From positions 1,545,791 through 1,609,790 of the forward strand of contig NC_018312.1 in NCBI RefSeq assembly GCF_000234665.1: a stretch of DNA of 64,000 nucleotides, written 5' to 3'. Positions 57,138-64,000 of this stretch are shown here, one piece after another (positions within the stretch are counted from its first letter, which is position 1; each line of letters starts with the position of its first letter). This DNA comes from Leishmania mexicana MHOM/GT/2001/U1103. Lineage: Eukaryota > Euglenozoa > Kinetoplastea > Trypanosomatida > Trypanosomatidae. Below the pieces are notes generated by a model. The model did not search any database, had not been told where the DNA came from, and was given only the letters and a program-made list of their open reading frames with translations. A program made the position numbers and the translations under genes.

Positions 57138-57588
57138 GAAACGGATCGCGATGATGAAGCTAAAATGGAAAGTTTCATTGTCCTTGGCGCCTGCTTGGGT
57201 TGGTTGTGTGAAAATCTTGGCGTGTTGGATCGGTGGGCCTCTTGTGTGATGTGGCAGCATGTAAGCACCAGCGAAAGCGAGCGGACAACAAATAAGACCC
57301 GAATAATCGGTGCGCCTCTGGACTCCACCACGCCGAGGTGTCCGTCGTTGAATCAAATTCCATCTGGCGACAAACAGACAGGTCTGACAACGGTGGTTGT
57401 CGTGTTTGCAGGGAAATGAACCTACTTCGCGTTGAAGTACGACCGAAACTGATTTCATCATACATGCAACAATGAATGCAACTTTTTCAACACCGTCTTT
57501 TCCTGACCGCAACAAATAATCAAAGATTCCTAGTCGTTTTATTTCTGAAAGGTTCTGTCGAGTTGCAGCTTCCGCGTGAGAGTAAAGA
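57138..57588. other. Spacer between repeat C and the SDE2-like gene
   Basis: Lower GC than the rest of the window. It contains pyrimidine-rich sequence around 57481-57505 and 57538-57550, followed by AG dinucleotides before the ATG at 57589, suitable for trans-splicing. No gene supported. Confidence 0.5.
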
Positions 57589-58068
57589 ATGTCCGGAGGA
57601 TCGCCGCGTGCGCTCTGCTGCACTCTGCTTCCGGTGCAGAAAGTAATTTCCGTGTCGGTTCTGCAGGAAACAAAGGATGCTATTTTGGAGGCTCTCTCTA
57701 AGGAAACAGATCGCTCTCCAGAAACCTTTGAACTCTATGTGAAAGAGAATAGCAAGCTCGTTGCGTTTCGAGAGAATATAGACAGGTATGGGTCTCTTTT
57801 CGCTCTTGTGAGGTGTCGCGGGGGTGGCAAAGGCGGCTTTCGCAAGCAGCTTGAGAAGAAAGGTCGTGGATTTGCACGTGCAAAGATGAAGGCAAAGCGC
57901 AAAAGCGCGAAAGGGATGGCTCAAGATGGGAAAACTCAGCACGAGAAACGCGACACAGCGGCAGTGAAGACAAGACTTGCGAAGGCTGAGCCAAGCGCGA
58001 CGAGAGCGATTATAAAGCAAGGTCTTGCTTTTGTCATAGATTCCTTTCAAAAAGGGAGCCATTCTTAA
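57589..58068 (+). CDS. SDE2-like protein with ubiquitin-like N terminus
   Basis: 159 residues. The first ~78 residues have the alternating hydrophobic pattern of a ubiquitin-like fold. The key motif is a Gly-Gly-Gly/Lys-Gly-Gly-Phe junction at residues 78-84, directly after a Val-Arg-Cys-Arg strand. This matches the conserved GG-KGG junction of Sde2 proteins, where a deubiquitinating protease cuts the ubiquitin-like part to expose an N-terminal lysine. A basic helix rich in Lys and Arg follows, as in Sde2. Sde2 acts in pre-mRNA splicing and genome stability in other eukaryotes. This version is much shorter than the yeast (~260) or human (~450) protein. It lies within the AT-richer island between repeats C and D; codon choice is less GC-biased than neighbouring Leishmania genes. 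Confidence 0.7.
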   Translation: MSGGSPRALCCTLLPVQKVISVSVLQETKDAILEALSKETDRSPETFELYVKENSKLVAFRENIDRYGSLFALVRCRGGGKGGFRKQLEKKGRGFARAKMKAKRKSAKGMAQDGKTQHEKRDTAAVKTRLAKAEPSATRAIIKQGLAFVIDSFQKGSHS

Positions 58069-58387
58069 TCTGGTTGGCCTCTGTGCATTACAAGTATCTC
58101 TGCAGAAGAGAAAAAGAACATGAAAAGTAGATATCATAACTTACATGTATATTCTTATACTGATTTGCTCGTCGACCGCCCGACAGGCTCATCTGAGGCG
58201 ATTCATACGATGTCGTGTCGGTGTGACACAGAAAGCGGACGCAAGGGAGGTCGCAACACTTCCCTCCCCTCATAGCTGACTCTTTCATTTTCTCCTCAAT
58301 CAACCCCCGCCCTTTTTTCTCTACTTCAAACAATCGAAAAAAACAAACAAACTTTTGTGTGGCTTGCATGGGATGGCACAGAGGTAG
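58069..58387. other. Intergenic spacer with strong pyrimidine tract
   Basis: Contains a C/T-rich tract at about 58260-58325 (including CCTTTTTTCTCTACTTC) followed by the first AG near 58379-58387, a good trans-splice acceptor for the downstream gene. No gene supported. Confidence 0.6.
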
Positions 58388-59479
58388 ATGTGGATCAGAG
58401 AGTGCCCCGATAGGATTAGGAAGCGAATAACTGCTGTTACAAAGTCCCGCACGACCATAAAGAAACTAAATGACCCGACAAGGTTTTCTGTTTGTGATAT
58501 CCAAGGAAAGAATCATAATTGCACAATTGGGAATCCGCATATGTGTTCATGCGGCGCTACACAGCCGTGCGCTCATACTCTTTCCGTTCTGCTCTTGTTC
58601 TTCAAAGTAAGGGAGGAAAATCCGATTGTATGGCAAAGATACATCAATGAAGTGGAGTTAAGTGTCCTCATCGACAAGAGAGCTGATGAAGAAAAATGCG
58701 TTTTTTGCCGTGAGAGCACGGGTGGCGTCGGGTCATGCGAAAAATGCGGCGCTCACTTTCATCAGCTGTGCTTGGAACTGGCATCAAGAAGCGGAAAAGG
58801 CAACTGCAACACCTGTCCAAAGTGTCGTGAAATGGTGTCAAGGCCTGAAAGTAAAAGCGATACTTGGTGCAGCAATTGCAATGTGCCTTGCAAAACGGAG
58901 AACTACACATGCCTCCTTTGCCCTGACTACTTTTTGTGCAGGTGCTGCTACGCATTGTGCAAGGCTCATCCTTCACACCCTTTTAGCTGCAGCAAGATGG
59001 GCGACCCTGCACCGTCAAAATGCAGTGTGGCGTTTCAAAGTATGGAGGATTTACAATACCGTGAGATCAACCCAGAAGACTATGACGCACTTATTGCTCT
59101 AGACAACGACAAGAGGACACCTCTAGTAGAAGAAGAGCTCAGCAACCTGTCAGTCGAATATTTTAGCGCTCGTGTAAGAAAAAATGATAGTTGCCCGGTG
59201 TGTCTCCGTAGATTCGTGGGAGCCAGCAGGTGCATTGCACTTCCTTGTGCTCACATAATGCACCACAGGTGCGGATTCAAATGGCTCTCTGAATTTAGCG
59301 ACGTGTGTCCTATTGACAATCGGAAAGTATGCGAGTGGAGCAACATACAGGACGCAAGGAGTGTTGGTGAGGTTAAAGCTTCCTTGCAGGCGTCTACGCG
59401 CGATGGAACGACTTTACGAATTCCTTCGAAGATAACATCCGTCAAGCTTCCCGCAATCAATCCACGGGAATGGAAATGA
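58388..59479 (+). CDS. ZSWIM2 (MEX)-like SWIM/RING/ZZ/RING protein, probable E3 ubiquitin ligase
   Basis: 363 residues from ATG 58388. Domains seen in order: SWIM zinc finger at about 45-72 (Cys53-x-Cys55 then Cys61-x-His63); a RING-like finger at about 104-147 (CVFC, CEKCGAHFH, CPKC); a ZZ-type finger at about 160-199 (WCSNC, CLLCPDYFLC, then HPSHPF); and a second RING at about 269-309 (CPVCLRRF, ALPCAHIMHHRC, DVCPID). This exact order is that of mammalian ZSWIM2/MEX, a self-ubiquitinating E3 ligase. All zinc ligands appear present, so the gene looks functional. GC content is clearly lower than in neighbouring Leishmania genes. It sits with the SDE2-like gene between inverted repeats C and D. 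Confidence 0.85.
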   Translation: MWIRECPDRIRKRITAVTKSRTTIKKLNDPTRFSVCDIQGKNHNCTIGNPHMCSCGATQPCAHTLSVLLLFFKVREENPIVWQRYINEVELSVLIDKRADEEKCVFCRESTGGVGSCEKCGAHFHQLCLELASRSGKGNCNTCPKCREMVSRPESKSDTWCSNCNVPCKTENYTCLLCPDYFLCRCCYALCKAHPSHPFSCSKMGDPAPSKCSVAFQSMEDLQYREINPEDYDALIALDNDKRTPLVEEELSNLSVEYFSARVRKNDSCPVCLRRFVGASRCIALPCAHIMHHRCGFKWLSEFSDVCPIDNRKVCEWSNIQDARSVGEVKASLQASTRDGTTLRIPSKITSVKLPAINPREWK

Positions 59480-60101
59480 CGATTTGGTGGGGAGTACAAG
59501 CAACTTTCTGCTCCCCTTTCACAGGTTGGGACAATTGTCAGTCCGCCTTCTCTAAATTTCCAGAAAGAGTTTTTTTTATTCACCCTCTGAGCTCTACTCT
59601 TTTTTTTTTTGACCAGCAGCAGAGCCGCGCCTTTACCAAGAGGATATGCACACTGGGAATGTTCACAGGATGCTTGCGAGTATACTTTGACCGTTTTTTC
59701 GATTTGTCGTGATGGGAGCTCAATATTTTCCCTCCAGTTAGTTGTGAGCACTAGCTGTAAAAGTGAACGAACTTTTCTTTCGCGCTTGCCAGTTTCAGTA
59801 TCCGAAATGATTGCAACAGAAAGCATTTGGTTTGTCTTTTTGTTTTACTCTTGAAGTATACCTTCCACACTTGCTCGTCCAGTCATTATTTTCGAGCATT
59901 CGCGATGTAAATCTTTTTTAGACTATCAAGTTTGTTTTTCTCATATTCTCACGGATTGAATTGGAACTCCGCTGGCTTTACTGCGGTTGAAAGACGCTGA
60001 TTACGGAGATCGAATTCTGAACCCTCTTTTCCCATCGAGTTTTTCGTTACACCTTTGATGTTTCTGCTTCCCTCTCTTTCTCCCTGCTGGTGTTTTTAAA
60101 G
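59480..60101. other. AT-rich 3' flank of the ZSWIM2-like gene
   Basis: T-rich sequence with several T runs (about 59569-59580, 59598-59610, 59915-59940). No gene supported. It probably forms the 3' UTR and ends at repeat D. Confidence 0.55.
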
Positions 60102-60644
60102 CCCGTCATAACACATGGGCATCTCAGCGTGGCGTAGCGGTCCAGTACCCACTCCCTCTGGAGAAGGCAACCAGGTCCCCCCTATCCCCTCCGAGTGCCA
60201 ACCCTCTTCTGGGACTGACAGGCCAAAGCACCCGCGACGCGGTGATGCCAGCGATGTGTCGCTGCTGATGCCGGCGGTGGCCTCCTTGATGGCGCTGCGT
60301 CGGAGAGAGCTGCAACTGTCCAGACGTTTGCGCCACCTGTGTGACGGGCAGGGTGCCCACATGACCCGAACGTGCCCCGCCCGACCCCCACTGCCGACTG
60401 GAAAGGGGGTCCGCGTCACCCCGAGGGGGAATGCAGCAGGGGGCGACCGGCATGATGGGTGGGCGGCTGCGGCGCGCCCTGCTCAGCGGGTGTTGGGCGG
60501 AGTTTGGGGCCGAGGGCGCGCACCGGCGCCTGAGTCGGCGGACTGCCGCAACGTGTGTCTAGCGGTGCTTTGCGCCAGCCGGTGGGCGTGCGACCGGCCT
60601 GGGGCGGCGCCGCGCTGGACACACGCCCCCTGGGAGAGAATGAG
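60102..60644 (-). repeat. SIDER-like repeat, copy D (inverted relative to C)
   Basis: Reverse complement of copy C with very few differences, sharing C's distinctive 3' end (CCCATGTGTTATGACGGG in complement). It differs from C by a CAGCAGC/CCGCAGC change near the 3' third. C and D face each other with 3' ends inward around about 3 kb that contains the two AT-richer genes. D ends about 340 bases before the next gene. Confidence 0.88.
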
Positions 60645-60987
60645 CAGAAAGACTGCAGCAGTCACAAGACGATGTGAATACAGTATTCAAGAAGAACGAC
60701 AAGAAGAAAGGGCGCGCGTACTGTTTCGCAGAGGATGTTGTGTGCGTCGTATCTTCCGCATCGCAGCTTCCCTCTTACTGTTTGTGGCGATTGCAGGTTA
60801 CTGCCGATGTGTACATCAGGACTGCGAGTGTCTTACAGGCTTGGTCGAGTCTCCTCCAAGGTTTTTCTACTACTGCCCTGTCTTTTCTCTATCACTGGTT
60901 TCCTGTCGTTTATTAAATGGCCTGGCACACAATGCCATGAGTATGCGTACTTCGGGATAGTAGACCGTAAGCTGTAAAGTTTTGACC
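60645..60987. other. 5' flank of the ATP synthase subunit gene
   Basis: Contains C/T-rich stretches at about 60876-60915 followed by AG dinucleotides upstream of the ATG at 60988, consistent with a splice acceptor. No gene supported. Confidence 0.55.
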
Positions 60988-62085
60988 ATGCGCCGTCTCA
61001 CCGCCCCAGCTCTGAGCACTCAGTGCGTTCGCTCCATCTGCGGGGCAGCGCCTATGATGTACTTTCCCCCCGTGCCGTTTGCGTCCGTCTCCGAAGAGGA
61101 GCAAATCAAGAAGAACACTAAGATCGCGATCGAGATGATCAGGCGCTACAAGGGTGAGGCGCCTGCGTCGTATACGCGGAAGCACACCGCCACCATAGAG
61201 GAACTTGAGAAGGAGATTGAGGCGCTTCTGGGCGGCGCACAGAAGATGCGCAAGGCCACCACGGATGATCAGCCAATGGACAAGCTGGCACTGATGGAGC
61301 GCTGCCTCCGCCATGCTCTCTGGTCGTACCACAAAGACGAGGGCAAGTATGATTTTGATGAGATTGCGAGGTGGGTCGTTTACACCCCCGAGGACGAGGT
61401 GAAGCTCGCGCAGATGAAGCGCCAGGTGGAGGCCAAGTCGAAGCTGGCGGCGTACCGTGCCAAGCGTGCGGAGCAGGGTCTGCCCGAAGCCCCAGTTCCG
61501 CGGATCAACTGGGGGGAAGAGTACAACAACGTGACGGACCGCGAGCTGGTGAACGAGAAGCGGATTCGCTACGATACGATTGCCGCCAACACTATGGAGC
61601 GCGACGAGGCCCAGATTGAGGCCGTGCTGCAGCAATACCGCAAGCCGGTGCAGGATAAGCGCCTTGACGATCTTGTTGATCTTCTCGAGCGCTTCAAGCC
61701 GGTACTCGCTCGCGAGGCCATTATGCAGCGCCTCACCATCAAGCACTTGGAGGGTCAGCTGGGGGTGTGGCGCTACATGGACTGGTGCCCTGAGGTGCGT
61801 GATCGCGCCGAGCTCGAGGTGGATGTCTCCGGCTTCCAGTGGTGGTCTCCGCTGGAGGAGCGCCGCCTGTTGCCGGTGCGGCTGCGGTCTGTGAACGAGG
61901 TGCGTGAAATTATGGCACAGACCCAGTCCTCCAAGGCCGCTGAGGCGTCGCCTCACAGCCAACAGGCGTCTCAGTCTGCCGGTGACGGTGACCGCGAGCG
62001 GCTTCTGAAGGAGGTGTTGGCGTTGCAGGCCCGCATTCACCAGCGCGATGATGCTCCGGTAGAGGAGAATAAGGCTGCTCACTAA
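60988..62085 (+). CDS. Probable mitochondrial F1Fo ATP synthase subunit, trypanosomatid-specific (ATPTB2-like)
   Basis: 365 residues from ATG 60988; an upstream in-frame TTG is ignored. The N terminus (about 1-20) is basic with Ser, Ala and Thr, a likely mitochondrial presequence. The body is helical, rich in Glu, Lys, Arg and Leu, with a conserved-looking aromatic block (WWSPLEERRLLPVRL at about 290-304). There is no transmembrane helix. I identify it by position: in T. brucei, as I recall, Tb927.5.2930, a subunit of the mitochondrial ATP synthase, lies directly before STI1 and near DAC4, and the same neighbours occur here. The family cannot be proven from motifs alone. Codon use is typical of an expressed Leishmania gene. 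Confidence 0.6.
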   Translation: MRRLTAPALSTQCVRSICGAAPMMYFPPVPFASVSEEEQIKKNTKIAIEMIRRYKGEAPASYTRKHTATIEELEKEIEALLGGAQKMRKATTDDQPMDKLALMERCLRHALWSYHKDEGKYDFDEIARWVVYTPEDEVKLAQMKRQVEAKSKLAAYRAKRAEQGLPEAPVPRINWGEEYNNVTDRELVNEKRIRYDTIAANTMERDEAQIEAVLQQYRKPVQDKRLDDLVDLLERFKPVLAREAIMQRLTIKHLEGQLGVWRYMDWCPEVRDRAELEVDVSGFQWWSPLEERRLLPVRLRSVNEVREIMAQTQSSKAAEASPHSQQASQSAGDGDRERLLKEVLALQARIHQRDDAPVEENKAAH

Positions 62086-63067
62086 GAGGGGTGTCACGCT
62101 GTTTCCCGCTGCTGCAGTACGCAAAGCGTGTGATGAGCCGACACGTGACTTCTCACGTTCATCGTTGTCGCTCATCTCTGTCATTGCCGGTTCACCAGTT
62201 CTTCGCGTTTACTGATAGCAGCGGTGTCTCTCTCATTCCCTTCTTTCTTTCGGTTCTCGAGATTCTCCTCGCGTAGCGTCTTTACAAAGCTTAGGAAGTG
62301 CCGGGGAAGGGGGCACGTGTGTGTGTACGTGTGGAGGTGAGTGGAGTGGTGCCACGTATATATATATATATATATACATGCCCGCACCATCTAAGGCACA
62401 GCGAACAGAAGAAGGGTGACTTCCCTCGCTTTTCTTCTCTGATTCGGTCCTTCTCTCTTTTTTTTCGAGTTAGTACAAAGGCATTACTTTTCATATGAAG
62501 TTCATTAACACGCGTAGCACCGGCAAAAAAGAACAGCAACAACAAACGGCTAGACGCGTGCAACACACGCGCGGGCACGCAATACTTTTGTGGCAATCCA
62601 AAAGCGATTGTATTAGTGCCGGAGGCACCACGGGTGCGATACTGGATGAAGTGTAGCGAAACAACAGTGTACACCGTGTGAGATCACCGACTGTGCGTGC
62701 GAAGGCGGTGCCTTCGGATAAGCAGCACCGGTGGAGTCGCAGGAAACCACCTTTCTCCGCAGGTGTCTTTTTGTTTTCGTATGAGAATGCGCAAAGGCCT
62801 GCTGGCGCTCTTCTCAAATATCATGTCTTTCATTGCGCGCTCGCTTTCCCTTTCCTCTCCTTTCCCTCTCTTCCGTGGCGCCGTGTATGTTCCTGACACC
62901 CGCTACGTCACTTTGCTGGTTTGAACAGAACCACTGTGAACACCCACGAGCAATCACACCCATACGCATTCCTCACACACACACACACAGCAACATCTAT
63001 CCAACATACAGCTGAAAAAAGTCTACGAACAAAATTTTTACAGTGCGTTGCCGCACATTTCTCCGTA
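62086..63067. other. Intergenic spacer before STI1
   Basis: Contains a TA microsatellite at about 62357-62377, T-rich sequence around 62453-62465, and a long pyrimidine tract at about 62845-62875 (C/T only for most of its length). The tract probably directs trans-splicing of the STI1 mRNA; a CA run at about 62975-62990 lies in the presumed 5' UTR. No gene supported. Confidence 0.6.
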
Positions 63068-64000
63068 ATGGACGCAACTGAGCTGAAGAACAAGGGGAAC
63101 GAAGAGTTCTCCGCCGGCCGCTATGTGGAGGCGGTGAACTACTTCTCAAAGGCGATCCAGCTGGATGAGCAGAACAGTGTCCTCTACAGCAACCGCTCCG
63201 CCTGCTTCGCAGCCATGCAAAAGTACAAGGACGCGCTAGACGACGCCGACAAGTGCATCTCGATCAAGCCGAATTGGGCCAAAGGCTACGTGCGCCGAGG
63301 CGCAGCTCTCCATGGCATGCGGCGCTACGACGATGCCATTGCCGCCTACGAAAAGGGGCTCAAGGTGGACCCTTCCAACAGCGGCTGCGCGCAGGGCGTG
63401 AAGGACGTCCAGGTAGCCAAGGCCCGCGAAGCACGTGACCCCATCGCTCGCGTCTTCACCCCGGAAGCGTTCCGCAAGATCCAAGAGAATCCCAAGCTGT
63501 CTCTGCTTATGCTGCAGCCTGACTACGTGAAGATGGTGGACGCCGTCATACGCGACCCTTCCCAGGGCCGGCTGTACATGGAAGACCAGCGCTTTGCCCT
63601 GACGCTCATGTACCTGAGCGGGATGAAGATTCCCAACGATGATGATGATGAGGAGGAACGTCCGTCTGCAAAGGCGGGAGAGACAGCGAAGCGAAGGGAG
63701 GAGAGGGCTCTCACCGACAACGAGAGGGAGGCCCTGGCGCTCAAGGAGGAGGGGAACAAGCTGTACCTCTCGAAGAAGTTTGAGGAGGCGCTGACTAAGT
63801 ACCAAGAGGCGCAGGGGAAAGACCCCAAGAACACTTTGTACATTCTGAACGTCTCGGCCGTGTACTTCGAGCAGGGGGACTACGACAAGTGCATCGCCGA
63901 ATGCGAGCACGGTATCGAGCACGGTCGCGAGAACCACTGCGACTACACAATTATTGCGAAGCTCATGACCCGGAACGCCTTGTGCCTCCAGAAGCAGAAG
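63068..64000 (+). CDS. STI1: STI1 (Hsp70/Hsp90 organising protein), 5' part, runs off the window
   Basis: 311 codons from ATG 63068 without a stop. Seen: three TPR repeats (TPR1) at about residues 3-105, starting with ATELKNKGNEEF and with NRSACF and KGYVRRGAAL helices; a DP1-type aspartate/proline motif region at about 125-190 (FRKIQENPKLSLLMLQ followed by DPSQGRLY); a Glu/Asp/Lys linker; and the start of TPR2A at about 240 (ALALKEEGNKLYLSKKFEEAL). STI1/Hop bridges Hsp70 and Hsp90 through TPR contacts with their EEVD tails, and Leishmania STI1 is abundant and heat-inducible. TPR2B and DP2 would lie beyond the right edge. It follows the ATP synthase subunit on the same strand. Confidence 0.95.
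   Translation, partial: MDATELKNKGNEEFSAGRYVEAVNYFSKAIQLDEQNSVLYSNRSACFAAMQKYKDALDDADKCISIKPNWAKGYVRRGAALHGMRRYDDAIAAYEKGLKVDPSNSGCAQGVKDVQVAKAREARDPIARVFTPEAFRKIQENPKLSLLMLQPDYVKMVDAVIRDPSQGRLYMEDQRFALTLMYLSGMKIPNDDDDEEERPSAKAGETAKRREERALTDNEREALALKEEGNKLYLSKKFEEALTKYQEAQGKDPKNTLYILNVSAVYFEQGDYDKCIAECEHGIEHGRENHCDYTIIAKLMTRNALCLQKQK

Larger units (their letters stand above)
47043..57588. promoter_or_regulatory. Divergent strand-switch region, probable bidirectional Pol II initiation zone
   Basis: Genes to the left (through the deacetylase) are all on the minus strand; genes from 57589 on are all on the plus strand. In Leishmania such divergent regions are where RNA polymerase II starts polycistronic transcription in both directions; no sequence-defined promoter is visible. 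The region is unusually long and repeat-rich (copies A, B, C), so the true initiation sites could lie close to either edge. Confidence 0.7.

Overview
The window is nuclear DNA of a Leishmania species, most likely the L. mexicana/L. amazonensis complex. Genes are intron-free, lie on long same-strand runs, and are separated by pyrimidine/purine-rich spacers with many microsatellites, as in trypanosomatids. There is a tandem array of cathepsin L-like CPB cysteine protease genes. Its copies differ at mature residues 64 and 84, positions I recall as isoform-defining in L. mexicana CPB. The order histone deacetylase - ATP synthase-associated subunit - STI1 also matches, as I recall it, the T. brucei chromosome 5 order DAC4 - Tb927.5.2930 - STI1.

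Minus-strand cluster (about 1-47042, transcribed right to left). In transcription order: a class II-type histone deacetylase (45219-47042); the CPB array (37015-44378), whose first copy has a frameshifted C-terminal extension, followed by a copy cut by a 100-N gap, a full-length copy, and a last copy without the extension; a giant VWA8-like AAA/VWA protein; a tandem J-domain protein; a large low-complexity protein; a protein joining an EF-hand to a TMEM65-type membrane module; a DPY-30/IQ coiled-coil protein; two small proteins with mitochondrial-type N termini; and a NEK-like kinase with a C-terminal cysteine pattern of the GFA/CENP-V fold. A second 100-N gap lies at 12049-12148.

Divergent strand-switch region (47043-57588). 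To its left genes are on the minus strand, to its right on the plus strand. It contains three of four copies (A-D) of a ~0.52-0.55 kb repeat in alternating orientation; the fourth lies just beyond it. A and B point inward around 2.6 kb of decayed coding remnants. C and D point inward around about 3 kb of AT-richer DNA with two genes. Between B and C lies about 4.4 kb of GC-rich, homopolymer-laden sequence without convincing genes, which I suspect is poor-quality or misassembled. Diverged relatives of the repeat lie near 17.1 kb and 24.65-25.05 kb, probably SIDER-type retroposons.

Plus-strand cluster (57589-64000). A small SDE2-like protein with the GGKGGF-type processing site; a SWIM/RING/ZZ/RING protein with ZSWIM2 (MEX) architecture; a probable mitochondrial F1Fo ATP synthase subunit; and the 5' part of STI1 (Hsp70/Hsp90 organising protein), running off the right edge. 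The most unusual items are the AT-rich two-gene island framed by inverted repeats, the EF-hand/TMEM65 fusion and the NEK/GFA fusion.
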